From positions 620,001 through 684,000 of the forward strand of contig NZ_LAIJ01000009.1 of NCBI RefSeq assembly GCF_001449115.1: a stretch of 64,000 nucleotides of DNA, read 5' to 3'. The translations under genes were made by a program, and so were the position numbers. Of the stretch, positions 43,283 to 53,900 are shown one piece after another (the first letter of the stretch is position 1; every line of letters starts with the position of its first letter). The notes under the pieces are model-generated. The model worked only from the letters and a program-made list of their open reading frames with translations, made no database searches and was not told the DNA's origin. The stretch is from Occallatibacter gabretensis (GTDB taxonomy: Bacteria; Acidobacteriota; Terriglobia; Terriglobales; Acidobacteriaceae).

Positions 43283-45859
43283 ATGCAATCCATATCACGC
43301 CGCCGTTTTCTAACTTCTGCTCCTGCTGCCGCTGGAGCGCTGGCGTTAAGAAAAAACCTGCACGCAGCGGAGCCGGAACAGACGCAGAATACTGCTCTCA
43401 AGCTCTGGTATCGTCAGCCCGCTACGCAATGGGTGGAGGCGCTTCCCATTGGCAACGGGCGCCTTGGAGCGATGGTCTTTGGCGGCGGCGCAGTCAGTCC
43501 GGAGCCTGCCAAGGGAACGATGGCCGATTGCGCGGATGGAGCGGTTGAAGTCGACCCCGCAAAGGAAACGCTGGCGCTCAACGAGGATACGTTGTGGTCC
43601 GGGCGTCCGTTCGACGGAAACAAGCTCAATGCAAAGGAAGCGCTGCCGGGGATTCGCAAGGCAGTTCTTGAGCAGCAGGATTATCACCTGGCGGACAAGC
43701 TGTGCCATGACCTGCAGGGACTATTCGGCGAGGGGTATCAGCCGGCTGGATTGCTGCATGTGGATTGCGTGCATGCGGAGACGGTGAGCAATTATCGTCG
43801 CGAGCTGGATCTGGACGCCGCGATGGTGCGAACGAGTTATAGCGCGGGCAGCGTGCAGTTTGAGCGCGCGGTCTTTGCATCTGCGCCGGACCAGACGATT
43901 GTGCTGCGCTTGACTGCGAGCAGTCCCGGAGCGCTGAACGCAACGCTGTGGATGGATGGCGCGCTGATGCACAAGGTGACCGAATCCGCGCAGGGCACTA
44001 CAGAAGGCCGGCTGATGCTGGAAGGCAAAGCGGCGAGTCATGTGCCGGGCGCGGGACATCCTGACAGTGAGAAAGGACCTGGCTTCTCTGATGCAGTGGG
44101 CGAAGGAATGTACTTTGCTGTAGCTGCTGAGGCGCGCGCGGAAGGAGGCAGAATTCATGCGGAAGCCGGGCGCCTGCGCGTGGAAGGCGCAACGGCTTTG
44201 ATCGTGACGCTGACCGCGGCAACGGGCTTTCGCGGCTTCGACCAGAATCCGAATCTGCCACTGGAAACAGTGAGGCAAAATGCGGCCAAGCAGTTGGATA
44301 CAGCACTGAAGAGCAGTTACGATGCGCTGCTTGAGCGGCACCAGGCTGATTATCGAAAGCTCTTCCATCGCGTCGCGTTGAATCTTGGTTCCGGCACAGC
44401 GACAGCGACCTTACCCACCGATGAGCGGCTGAAAGACTTTGCAGATACGCCCGATCCATCGCTGCTTGCGCTTTACTTTCAATATGGCCGCTACCTGCTT
44501 ATCGCCAGCTCGCGGCCCGGCTCGCAGCCTGCGAATCTGCAGGGTATCTGGAACTTTCAGGTGGAAGCGCCGTGGAGTTGCAACTGGACCTCCAACATCA
44601 ATATCCAAATGAACTACTGGCCGGCGGAAAGCTGCAACCTGAGCGATTGCGCGGAGCCGCTCTTTGAGCTGATGCAGGGCCTCAGCCAGACTGGCCGTCG
44701 CGCAGCGGAAGAGACCTATGGTCTGCCCGGCTGGGTTTCACACCACAACATTGATATCTGGCGTACGGCCAATCCGGTCGGCATGGGCGTGGGCCAGCCA
44801 ACATGGGCCAACTGGCAGATGAGCGGCCCGTGGCTGTGCGCGCACCTCTATGAGCACTACCTGTTTACCGGCAACCGCGAATTTCTTCGCACGCGCGCTT
44901 ATCCAATCATGAAGTCTTCCGCGGAGTTTTACCTGACATGGTTGATTGAGGATGGCAGCGGGCATCTGACAACCTGCCCATCGTTTTCCACGGAGAACTC
45001 GTTCCTGGCTCCGGATGGCAAGTCCGCAAATACCAGCGCAGGATGCACAATGGACATGGCGCTGATCCGCGAGCTTTTCGCCAACTGCATTGCCTCTGCA
45101 AAAGAGCTCGGCATCGACGCGGAGTTTGCAGCGAGGCTTCAGACAGCTCGCGCGCGACTGGTCCCATACAAAGTGGGACGGTACGGCCAGCTGCAGGAGT
45201 GGAGCGTGGATTTTGAGGAGAGTGAGCCAGGTCAGAGACACATGTCGCACATGTATCCGCTCTATCCGGGCGCGGAGATCACGCCGGACCTCGACCCGGA
45301 GTTCGCGCAGGCAGCGCGTATCTCTCTTGAGCGGCGGCTTGCACATGGTGGCGCATACACGGGCTGGAGCCGCGCATGGGCCATCGCCTTCTGGGCGCGC
45401 TTGAAGGATGGCGACAAGGCGTGGGAGTCTCTGGAGATGCTGATGAAGCACAGCACCAATTCCACGCTGCTCGATACGCATCCGGCAGGCAAGGGAAAGA
45501 GCATCTTTCAGATCGATGGCAACTTTGGCGCGACGGCCGCGATGGCCGAGATGCTGCTGCAGAGCCATGCAGGATTCATCGAGTTTCTGCCGGCGCTTCC
45601 AACAGCATGGCAGCAGGGCGAAGTCAAAGGCCTTCGTGCGCGCGGCGCGCTGCAAGTGGATCTTCAATGGCAGAGTGGGCGTGCCGCGCATGCAAATCTG
45701 CGCGCGGATGCGGGAGGAATGTTCACGCTGCGCGCGCCGGCAGGACAGCGGATTGACCATATTGCGGGCGCGGGAAATCCGCAATTAGAGCGGGTCAACG
45801 AGCGAACCGTGCGATGCAGGCTGGAGCCGCGAGCCGTCTACCGGGTGAGCTTTGCATAG
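43283..45859 (+). CDS. GH95 alpha-L-fucosidase, Tat-exported
   Basis: 858 residues. Twin-arginine signal SRRRFLTSAPAAAGALAL; then the GH95 body: LPIGNGRLGAMVFGG, ALNEDTLWSGRP, NIQMNYWPAESCNLSDC, HHNIDIWRTANPVG and TGWSRAWAIAFWARL. It hydrolyses alpha-1,2-linked fucose with inversion (some members release alpha-L-galactose). AGGAAGTG precedes the ATG. It begins a plus-strand series of GH95, GH18, GlcNAc kinase and GH29 genes. Confidence 0.94.
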   Translation: MQSISRRRFLTSAPAAAGALALRKNLHAAEPEQTQNTALKLWYRQPATQWVEALPIGNGRLGAMVFGGGAVSPEPAKGTMADCADGAVEVDPAKETLALNEDTLWSGRPFDGNKLNAKEALPGIRKAVLEQQDYHLADKLCHDLQGLFGEGYQPAGLLHVDCVHAETVSNYRRELDLDAAMVRTSYSAGSVQFERAVFASAPDQTIVLRLTASSPGALNATLWMDGALMHKVTESAQGTTEGRLMLEGKAASHVPGAGHPDSEKGPGFSDAVGEGMYFAVAAEARAEGGRIHAEAGRLRVEGATALIVTLTAATGFRGFDQNPNLPLETVRQNAAKQLDTALKSSYDALLERHQADYRKLFHRVALNLGSGTATATLPTDERLKDFADTPDPSLLALYFQYGRYLLIASSRPGSQPANLQGIWNFQVEAPWSCNWTSNINIQMNYWPAESCNLSDCAEPLFELMQGLSQTGRRAAEETYGLPGWVSHHNIDIWRTANPVGMGVGQPTWANWQMSGPWLCAHLYEHYLFTGNREFLRTRAYPIMKSSAEFYLTWLIEDGSGHLTTCPSFSTENSFLAPDGKSANTSAGCTMDMALIRELFANCIASAKELGIDAEFAARLQTARARLVPYKVGRYGQLQEWSVDFEESEPGQRHMSHMYPLYPGAEITPDLDPEFAQAARISLERRLAHGGAYTGWSRAWAIAFWARLKDGDKAWESLEMLMKHSTNSTLLDTHPAGKGKSIFQIDGNFGATAAMAEMLLQSHAGFIEFLPALPTAWQQGEVKGLRARGALQVDLQWQSGRAAHANLRADAGGMFTLRAPAGQRIDHIAGAGNPQLERVNERTVRCRLEPRAVYRVSFA

Positions 45860-45950
45860 GGCACAACGGAACTCGAATCAATCCATTACCCTGGCAGGGT
45901 ATGCTGCCTCTGTAGCACTCTTGTGAGCTTGTAGGATAAGGCGGTGAAAG

Positions 45951-46994
45951 ATGCGGCGACTCACTCTGCTTGTGGCTTTACTGTTGCTCTGCGGCGCGGC
46001 AAACGCAAAGCCCGCGGCACTCTTCTACTTGACGGACAGCCCTGAGGGAATTCGCTCATTTCTGGCTCATGCGTCCAAGATCGACATTCTCGTTCCCACC
46101 TGGTACCAGGTAGATGAAAACGGCCTTGTGAGCGGCGGACCAAACATGACCGTGCTTGCAGCTGCGAAGGCCAAGGGCGTCCCGGTGATGCCGATTCTTG
46201 CGATGTTCAACAAAAAGGGATTCCACACCCTGGCCGGCAACGCTGAGGCGCAGTTGCGCATGAACAATGCACTGCTGCGTGAAGCTAAGCTGCACGGTTA
46301 CTCCGGATTTCAGTTCGACCTGGAAAATGTGGATTACCTGGACAGCGCTGGACTAAACGACCTCACTGCCCACACCGCACAGCAACTGCATGCAGCAGGC
46401 CTGCAGCTCAGTATCGCCACGGTTCCCAACGCGCCGGGCTATCCGGGGCAAGGTGGATTTTCGAAGTGGATCTTTACCGACTGGCGCGGCGCATACGATC
46501 TTGCGGCACTGGCAAAATCCGTGGACCTGATCTGCCTGATGACCTATGACCAGAACACGCGCTGGACCATGCCTGGGCCGGTGGCGGGCTGGGGATGGAC
46601 CGTTGAAAACCTGAACTACGCGCTGAAGGTTGTGCCCAAGGAAAAGCTCTCGCTCGGCATTCCGCTCTACGGATATCACTGGTACACGAAAGCGCCAACT
46701 GTGGATAAGGACGGCACGGAGCATCCTAACGTGACAGCGGACTACATCAGCACGCCCGATGTACTGCGCCTGGCGACCGACTACAACGGCAAGCCGCAGT
46801 GGGATGCAGAGGATCACAATGTGTTTTTGTTCTTTTATCGCGACCAGTTGCGCGAATGGATCTTCTACACAGACAAGCGCACCTTTCAGGATCGCTACAA
46901 TCTGGTGAAGGAGCGCGGTCTTCAGGGCTTCTGCTCGTGGGTATTGGGAACGGAAGACCCGGAAATTTGGAACCTTCTGCCGGACGTTCATTGA
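45951..46994 (+). CDS. GH18 family glycosidase with FDLEN active site (YaaH/ENGase-like)
   Basis: 347 residues with signal peptide (ending GAANA). The GH18 catalytic stretch reads GFQFDLENVD with the proton-donor Glu at 125; this FDxEN form is found in YaaH-type cortex hydrolases and some endo-N-acetylglucosaminidase-like proteins rather than in classical chitinases (DxDxE). Later LICLMTYDQNTRWTMPGPVAGWGW is the substrate-binding Tyr region. It may cut chitobiose cores or peptidoglycan-like glycan; context with GlcNAc kinase favours GlcNAc release. Confidence 0.9.
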   Translation: MRRLTLLVALLLLCGAANAKPAALFYLTDSPEGIRSFLAHASKIDILVPTWYQVDENGLVSGGPNMTVLAAAKAKGVPVMPILAMFNKKGFHTLAGNAEAQLRMNNALLREAKLHGYSGFQFDLENVDYLDSAGLNDLTAHTAQQLHAAGLQLSIATVPNAPGYPGQGGFSKWIFTDWRGAYDLAALAKSVDLICLMTYDQNTRWTMPGPVAGWGWTVENLNYALKVVPKEKLSLGIPLYGYHWYTKAPTVDKDGTEHPNVTADYISTPDVLRLATDYNGKPQWDAEDHNVFLFFYRDQLREWIFYTDKRTFQDRYNLVKERGLQGFCSWVLGTEDPEIWNLLPDVH

Positions 46995-47023
46995 GGCCCC
47001 GCAGGATTGGAGTTTAGGAACGA

Positions 47024-47938
47024 ATGTCGTATTTTCTTGCGGTGGATTCAGGCGGCACCAAGGCTGAATACTTGCTCGCGGATGAGACGCGCGAGCTCAA
47101 ACGCACATTTAGCGGAACCATCAGGCGCGTCAACGCGGAAGCTGCAGTAGCAGCGGAGAATGTTTCAAGCGCGCTGGCGGAGCTGGAAGCGGCCACAGGC
47201 GTGCGGATGTCGCAGGTGACGCGCACCTGCATCGGCACATCCGGCAACACTGTTCCACTCGTCACGGATTGGATGCGTGAAGAGTTCTCGCGCCGCGTAG
47301 GCGGCGAGCTCATCATTGTCGGCGATGTGGAGATCGCGCTTGACTCCGTCTTTCATGGAGGCCGCGGCGTGCTGGTGCTTGCCGGCACCGGCTCCAACGT
47401 GGCCGCGCGCGCGGCGAATGGCGAGATCATGACAGCCGGCGGCTGGGGTCCAAATCTTGCGGATCAAGGCTCGGGACACTTTATCGGCCTCGAAGGTTTA
47501 CGCCGTGGCTTTCTGGCGCGCGATGCGCAGAGGCCTACACAGTTGCTGGAGTCCGCACGAAAGCTGTTTGATTTGCCCACTGTAGATGCGTTGATTGAGT
47601 TTGCGAATGCGCAGCATCCTGTGCGTTATGCGTCAAAGTTCGCGCCGGAGGTTGTCCGCTGCGCGGCGGCAGGCGATGCGGTGGCGCAGGAAATTCTCGC
47701 GCAGGGCGGGCGCGATCTTGCCTATCTTGCCGGACTGCTGATTGAGCGAATGCGCGCAATAGAATCCGGCGAATTTCAACCGCCGGAGATTGCCATTGCC
47801 GGCAGCATCCTCGCGCATGTGGGGCCTGAGCGCATCGCAATGCAGCAGGCCCTGCGCGACCGCTATCCCGCGATTCGTTTTGTCGATCAACCCGCCGATC
47901 CGGTGCTCGGAGCCTTGTGGCGCGCCATGCGCGGTTAA
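47024..47938 (+). CDS. BadF/BadG family N-acetylglucosamine kinase
   Basis: 304 residues of the ASKHA fold. AVDSGGTKAEYLLAD is the phosphate-1 motif, GTGSNVAARAANGEIMTAGGWG the phosphate-2/sugar region and IAGSILAHVGP the adenosine motif. It is closest in pattern to GlcNAc kinases, which make GlcNAc-6-phosphate in the cytoplasm. It lies 29 nt after the GH18 gene and 16 nt before GH29, supporting intake of released GlcNAc. Confidence 0.87.
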   Translation: MSYFLAVDSGGTKAEYLLADETRELKRTFSGTIRRVNAEAAVAAENVSSALAELEAATGVRMSQVTRTCIGTSGNTVPLVTDWMREEFSRRVGGELIIVGDVEIALDSVFHGGRGVLVLAGTGSNVAARAANGEIMTAGGWGPNLADQGSGHFIGLEGLRRGFLARDAQRPTQLLESARKLFDLPTVDALIEFANAQHPVRYASKFAPEVVRCAAAGDAVAQEILAQGGRDLAYLAGLLIERMRAIESGEFQPPEIAIAGSILAHVGPERIAMQQALRDRYPAIRFVDQPADPVLGALWRAMRG

Positions 47939-47954
47939 AAAATTGAGAGGGAAG

Positions 47955-49319
47955 ATGACACGCAATGTGAAGTATTGGATTGTCTGCGCAGCGGCTCTAC
48001 TCGCCACGCTGAACGTTCCTGCGATCCGCGGCCAGGAAGCGGGCGAGATAAAGCCCGCGCCATATCAGACTGCGTGGCAGGATCTCGAATTCGGTGTCAT
48101 CCTTCATTTCTCCACCAATACTTTCCTCGATCGCGAGTGGGGCGACGGCACTGCCAGCCCCGCGACATTCAACCCCACGCAATTCGATCCAGACCAGTGG
48201 ATGAAGGCCATTCGTGACTCCGGCGCAAAGTATGTGGTGCTGGTAGCCAAGCATCATGACGGCTTTTGCCTCTGGCCCACTGGGCAGACCGATTACAGCG
48301 TGAAAAGCAGCCCGTGGCAGAACGGCAAGGGCGACGTGGTTGGTGATGTGGCGCGCGCCGCACGTAAATACGGGCTAAAGTTCGGCGTCTATCTTTCGCC
48401 ATGGGACCGGCACGAGCCTAAGTACAAGGACTCGGCTGAGTATGACAAGTACTACAACGCAGAGTTAGAAGAGCTAGCCACAAGTTACGGCGATCTCGTC
48501 GAGTTCTGGCTGGATGGAGCAGGCAGCGGTGGCCATGTGTATAACTTTCCCAAGATCATTGAGACGCTGCGGACCTATCAGCCGAACACCGTGGTCTTTG
48601 CTGACATGGCTTTGTTTGAATACGGCGACGCGCGCTGGGTCGGCACGGAGGCCGGGAGCGTGGACTACGAGAACTGGAATGTGATTGACAGGCACGGCTA
48701 TCGCCGCTGGCGTCCTGTGGAAGCGGATACGCCTTTACGCAAGCTGCATTGGTTCTGGCATCCGAATGACGAGGCTTCGCTCAAATCCCTGCCTGAGCTT
48801 TTGGATATGTACGACACAACCGCAGGTCGCGGAGCGCAGCTCATGCTGGGTCTTGCGCCGGATCGCCGCGGTCTGCTGCCGGATTCCGACGTGAAACGGC
48901 TGGAGGAATTCGGTGCAGCACTACACAAGCGAGCAGAAAATAACCTTGCCTGGCATCAAATGGCCACCACGCCGGAGGCGGCAGCGGCGTTGGACAACGA
49001 TCCGGATACATTCTGGTCTGCGCCCGCAGGATCGCATCACGCGCAGCTTGAGGTGATTTTCAACAAGCCTGAGACTTTTGATCACGCCGTCACGATGGAG
49101 TGGCTCAATGACGGCCAGCACGTCGAGAAGTATGCCATTGAAGTGTGGAACGAAGGCGAGCACACATGGAAGCCCGTTGCGCAGGGTCAGGCCATTGGCC
49201 ACAAGAAGATTGACAAGTTTCCTGCTGTAACGGCGCGGCGCGTGCGACTGAACATTCTCTCCAGCACATCAGAGGCGCACATACGCGAGTTCCAGATTTT
49301 TAATTGGGGAAATAACTAA
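47955..49319 (+). CDS. GH29 alpha-L-fucosidase with C-terminal F5/8-type domain
   Basis: 454 residues. Signal peptide ends AIRGQ. GH29 motifs: FGVILHFSTNTF, KHHDGFCLWPT and the nucleophile Asp187 in EFWLDGAGSGG. The last ~140 residues form a discoidin-like (F5/8 C) carbohydrate-binding domain ending EFQIFNWG. GAGAGGGAAG precedes ATG 47955. Its stop TAA overlaps the stop of the convergent DeoR gene by four bases. It would cleave alpha-1,3/1,4-fucose, complementing GH95. Confidence 0.93.
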   Translation: MTRNVKYWIVCAAALLATLNVPAIRGQEAGEIKPAPYQTAWQDLEFGVILHFSTNTFLDREWGDGTASPATFNPTQFDPDQWMKAIRDSGAKYVVLVAKHHDGFCLWPTGQTDYSVKSSPWQNGKGDVVGDVARAARKYGLKFGVYLSPWDRHEPKYKDSAEYDKYYNAELEELATSYGDLVEFWLDGAGSGGHVYNFPKIIETLRTYQPNTVVFADMALFEYGDARWVGTEAGSVDYENWNVIDRHGYRRWRPVEADTPLRKLHWFWHPNDEASLKSLPELLDMYDTTAGRGAQLMLGLAPDRRGLLPDSDVKRLEEFGAALHKRAENNLAWHQMATTPEAAAALDNDPDTFWSAPAGSHHAQLEVIFNKPETFDHAVTMEWLNDGQHVEKYAIEVWNEGEHTWKPVAQGQAIGHKKIDKFPAVTARRVRLNILSSTSEAHIREFQIFNWGNN

Positions 49320-50101
49320 ACAACGAGAACCTTGATTCCCTTCGCCTTAAACGCGGCGACGGCTTCATCGGAGATGCCGTCGTCAGTGATCAGCATGCCG
49401 ATCTCGCCCGGCGTGCAGATCACTGCAGGACTCACCGAGCCGATCTTGCTCGAGTCTGCCACCACCACCACTTGACGCGCCTGACGCGCCATGGCGCGAA
49501 AGACCGCAGCTTCCTCCGGCTCAATCATTGAGGCTCCACGTTCCGGATCAATTCCCGTAACGCTCAGAAATAGCCGGTCCATCACAAACATCCGAATCGT
49601 CTCAATAGCCGCGGGGCCGACCAGCGAAAACGCGCCCACCCACAGCATCGCGCCGCCTGTAATCGTGGTCCTCAGCCGCGAGCTTGAGCTGAGCTCCATG
49701 CCGATATTCACCGCGTTGGTGAGAATGTGAATCTCACGCCGCTGCAGAAGCTGGCGAGCCACAAGGGTCGTAGTGGTGCCTGCTGAAAGACCAATCGTCT
49801 CGTTATCTTTGACCAACGCAGCAGCCGCATGAGCAATGCGCTGCTTCTCCGCGGCAAAGCGGTCCTCGCGCACATGAAAGGACGCATCGAAACGGAAGGG
49901 CTCATAGACAGCGCCGCCCGTTAACATCGCGCCGCCATGCGTGCGATGCACCAGGCCGCGCTCTTCCAGCCGCGCCAGGTCGCGCCGGATGCTCGCAGGA
50001 GACGCGGCAAGCGTTGCCGTCAAGTCTTCCACCGAGGTCTTGCCCTGCTTCAGCAGGACCCGGAGGATATCCTTCGCGCGTTTATCTGTCTTTGAAGACA
50101 T
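49316..50101 (-). CDS. DeoR family transcriptional regulator
   Basis: 261 residues. N-terminal helix-turn-helix RVLLKQGKTSVEDLTATL ... SPASIRRDLARL, then a sugar-phosphate-binding domain with LSAGTTTTLVARQLL. It is the third gene of the minus-strand set TonB receptor, cutC, deoR (21 nt after cutC) and abuts the GH29 gene tail to tail. It probably regulates both the receptor unit and the fucosidase/GlcNAc-kinase unit. Related to, but clearly distinct from, the DeoR protein at 35181-35942. Confidence 0.91.
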   Translation of the reverse strand: MSSKTDKRAKDILRVLLKQGKTSVEDLTATLAASPASIRRDLARLEERGLVHRTHGGAMLTGGAVYEPFRFDASFHVREDRFAAEKQRIAHAAAALVKDNETIGLSAGTTTTLVARQLLQRREIHILTNAVNIGMELSSSSRLRTTITGGAMLWVGAFSLVGPAAIETIRMFVMDRLFLSVTGIDPERGASMIEPEEAAVFRAMARQARQVVVVADSSKIGSVSPAVICTPGEIGMLITDDGISDEAVAAFKAKGIKVLVV

Positions 50102-50122
50102 GCTTTGCCCTGAAGTCGCAAA

Positions 50123-50884
50123 TCAGCGCCGTGCAACGGACTGCTCGGCTGCAATTCCATCCAGCGTTTGCCTAAGTGCGCGCACATCGGCTTCGCGCAC
50201 CACATAGCGCGCATGATCTTCCGCATGCGATCCCAACACCACGCGCGGATTCCAGTAACGTGCCGCACCCGGAGTACGCGCGCCCAGCGAGGTATGCACT
50301 TCTTCCACTCCCGTGGCGTGTACAAAGTCGTGCACGTTATTGCGCCGCACGCCGCCCCCGGCCAAAATGGCGATTCTGCCGCGAGCAGCCTCGACAAGCT
50401 GAGCAATGCTGGCGGTTCCGCGCACAATGTCATGCTCTCCGCCGGAGGTAAGAAGAATCTCCGCCCCCAAGCCAATCACGTCTTCGAGGGACCGGTTCAA
50501 ATCGCGCGTCACATCAAAGGCGCGATGAAAGGTAATCTTGAGCGGCCGTGCTGCGGCGATCAACTCCGCGGTTATCACGGTGTCCACATCACCATCCGGC
50601 GTAAGCGCGCCAAGAACCACGCCATCGACGCCAAGCACGTGCGCTTCCTTCACGTCCTCCAGCATGGTTGTTACCTCACTCGGCGTGTAACAAAAGTCGC
50701 CGCCGCGCGGCCGGATCATCACATGAATGCCGATGGAAACAGCCGCGCGCACTGAGCGGATAAGGCCGGCGCTGGGAGTGATTCCTCCCTCGCGCAGCGC
50801 CGAGCAAAGTTCAATGCGATCTGCCCCGCCCGCCTGGGCCGCGACCGCTGATTCTACCGAGTCCACACAAACTTCAAGCAGCAT
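50123..50884 (-). CDS. cutC: CutC family protein
   Basis: 253-residue TIM barrel: [29 protein letters not shown] and [12 protein letters not shown] are family signatures. CutC was named for copper tolerance in E. coli, but that phenotype was later traced to the MicL small RNA encoded at the 3' end of cutC, so the enzyme's own function is open. Here it lies between a TonB receptor and a DeoR regulator in a glycan locus, which points to a sugar-related role; this is inference. Confidence 0.92.
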   Translation of the reverse strand: MLLEVCVDSVESAVAAQAGGADRIELCSALREGGITPSAGLIRSVRAAVSIGIHVMIRPRGGDFCYTPSEVTTMLEDVKEAHVLGVDGVVLGALTPDGDVDTVITAELIAAARPLKITFHRAFDVTRDLNRSLEDVIGLGAEILLTSGGEHDIVRGTASIAQLVEAARGRIAILAGGGVRRNNVHDFVHATGVEEVHTSLGARTPGAARYWNPRVVLGSHAEDHARYVVREADVRALRQTLDGIAAEQSVARR

Positions 50885-50908
50885 GATGCCGTATCGATTC
50901 CTTGGGCC

Positions 50909-50937
50909 AACCCTTCCGGTATAGATACGGAAGGGTT
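50909..50937 (-). terminator. Hairpin between the TonB receptor and cutC
   Basis: Perfect 10-nt stem AACCCTTCCG and CGGAAGGGTT with a 9-nt loop, between the receptor stop (50986) and the cutC start (50884). There is no U run on the minus strand, so partial termination or 3'-end protection of the receptor mRNA is more likely than full termination. Confidence 0.55.
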
Positions 50938-50985
50938 AGCCAGAAAGTTTTCGGGGAAACGACGACCATGGGAAATCAGCCGCCT

Positions 50986-53900
50986 TTAGAAAGTGTACCG
51001 TGCCGAGAACTGCAGATGCCGCTCCGAGGAACGAATCTGATTCTGCTGCACGATCTGTCCAAATCCGGAGTCGTTGATTCCCGTATCCGGATTGCCATAG
51101 CTGACGATGTTAAAGGCGTTGAAGGCATCGAACTGGAAGCCCAGGAAGTGTTCGCGGAAGATGCGGAAATCTTTCATCAGCGACATATCCACATCGTGGA
51201 AGCCAGGCCCGCGCACCGCGCCGTTCTTGGATGTGCCGAAGGTGTTCTGCGCCGGTGCACCGAAAGCGCACACACCGTTGTCCACACCGGCCGTGGTGCA
51301 GGGCTGGGCGGAGGGATCGTCTCCAAACCAGTTGCCCAGGGAGCGATTTCGGATATGCAGCGGGCGATACCAGTTGGCTCGTTCCTGGCCGTAGCTGTTT
51401 ACGTTGCTGCTCACGCCAGAGGTCAGCGTATCCGGGAAACCTGTATACGACATACCGGCAGCCGTAATCTTCCACCCGCCCAGAATCTCGTCCACAACCC
51501 GGTTGGAGTTGGCCATGTATTTCTTTCCATGGCCGAACGGCAGAGAATATACCGCCGTGCCGGAGAAGTTGTGTTTGATATCGGAGCCCGCCAGACCATA
51601 GTCCGCGCCGCTGTCGTAATAGTTCTGGAAGCCCGGATCTGCATTGTAGCCGGAGACGTTCAGCCCATAGTTGCCCACGGCATTTGTCATTGACTTCGAA
51701 TACGTGTAGTTCACCGTGTACTCGAGTCCCGAGTTTGACACGCGCTGGCGCAGAACCACCTGCAACCCGTTGTAGTTCATCATCGCGCGGGACTCGGTCA
51801 CGAGCAGGCTGTTCGAACAGATCTGCGTGGCCGCGGCCGTCTGGCAGCCAATGTACTGGTTGTTGTAGAACGGCGCGGAAGTCGCATCGCCCGGCGTCTT
51901 CCACTCGTTAATGTTGCCGTAATCCTCAATGTGCTGGCCGCTCTCGCCCACATAGCCGGCCTGCAGAGAGAGCAGCGGTGTGATCGCATACTCCAGTGTC
52001 AGGTTGTAGTTGTGAATGTATGCCGGCTGCATGTTCTGCGGATACACGTTATAGGTTCCACCCGTCTGCGCCGACTGCTCAAAAGCCGTCTGCGTGGTAA
52101 GCGGCTGCGTAATCAGCTCAGCCGTAGGCTGCGGAATGTTCACATTCAACGCCTGGATAAACGGCGTGATCGAAGTGAGGCGCTGATTGGATGAGTTGCC
52201 TTCAAAGAAACTGGTTCCACTGTATCCGCCGCGAATTACGAAGCGATTGTTGACCTGATATGCAAAGCCGAGCCGTGGCATGAACTGATGGAAGTTCCAG
52301 TCATAGCAGCCGCTGTTCTTGCACAGCCCCGCTCCAGCGGGCGCGCCTGCCGGAACCGCGTGCGCGTAGATAATCTGGCCAGTCGCCTCATCAATGTTGC
52401 CGGTCTTATTGTTCTGCTCCGCCCAGGGCTGGTCGAACTCATAGCGGAAGCCATAGCTCAGAGTCAGATTCGGTTCGAGCTTGAAATCGTCGTTGAAGTA
52501 CGTTCCCACACGCCATTGACGCTGGCCCACGTTCACGCTGGCAAAGGTAACCGCAGCGCTGCTGACGCGGTCCAGCAAGAAGTCCGCGCCGCCATAGCCG
52601 GAATTGGTATTGACTCCCGTTACATCCTTGGTGAAATTGCCGTTGTACGTCAGCGATCCGAGATAGCCGTTGTTGTTGGCCGTGGGATAGTTGTTCTGGT
52701 ATCGCAGCCAGGAGGTGCCAAAGGTGAAGTAGTGGCGGCCCTTCTGCCAGCTCAACGCATCAATGTAGCTGTATGTGTTGTCAATCAAACCGCTGCCGCT
52801 GACAGGATTTCCACCCGCAAACAGGCCGCCGCTGATGGTCTGGTTGCTGTAACCCGGCAGCGTCTGGTTGGGAAAGTTGATGCCCACCTTCTGGTTGCCC
52901 GTATCTCCGAACTGGCCCGTCGAATCTACCGAAAAGTTCTTCTCCCACACCGTACGCGTAAAGCCGATACGCGCCGAGTTCACCAGTGACGGCGAGAAAG
53001 TATGCACCCAGTTTGCTCCGGTCAGCTTCGTGGGATAGAGATTCGGGCCGCTGAAGCTGATCGCAAGCACAGGAGAAGTGCCGTCGTAAGCTGTCGACAT
53101 GGCATAGAATCCGGTGAGCTTGTCGCGCAAGCTCATGTCGTACTCAAGCTTGATGTCACCCTGGTTGTTAGCCTTAAAGCTGCGCGTATTCGCCTGGTAG
53201 TTGTTTGCAGCAATGCCGTCGGTCGCTGTCGCATTCGGCTCGGGATAAAGCGAAGAGTTGGCAAGCAGGAACTGCGCCACGGGGTTATTGATCTGTACGC
53301 CCATGTTGTCCGCATACGGCTTGTTGCCATTCAGCGGATCATAGAGCTGAATGTTATTACCGTTGTTCAGCAGCTCAGAGAAATCGCCATTTCTCATGCG
53401 TTGAGTAAGCACGCTCTCAAAACCGATGCCCCCCTTGTGATAGCGCGAGCCGAGGTAATCCACAAAGAAGAAAAGCTTGTTGCGCAAAATGGGACCGCCG
53501 AAGGTTCCACCAAACTGATCCTGAGAAAACGGATTGGTCCCCACAACTGGATTCTGGTTGCCGTTCTGCCACGAATTCGCGTTCAGCCGATAATCCTGCA
53601 CGTAACCATAAGCCGATCCATGAAAGTGGTTCGTACCGCTCTTCAGCACGCTCACCACGCCTGCGCCGTTCACATTGCCAAACTCCGCAGGCGAATTCGC
53701 AGTCAACACCCGCACCTCAGCCAGCGAGGCCGGAGCCGGGCTGTAGGAGATGAGATTGTTGAAGCTTTCGTTCATGTCAATGCCTTCAAGCGTGTAATTG
53801 TTGGCCTGCGCGCGATTGCCGTTCACGTTCACTGAGTCGCTGTAATACGTGCTGCGTTCAATGCTCGTGGTGCCCGTGTTGCCATAGGTCGAAGTCGCGC

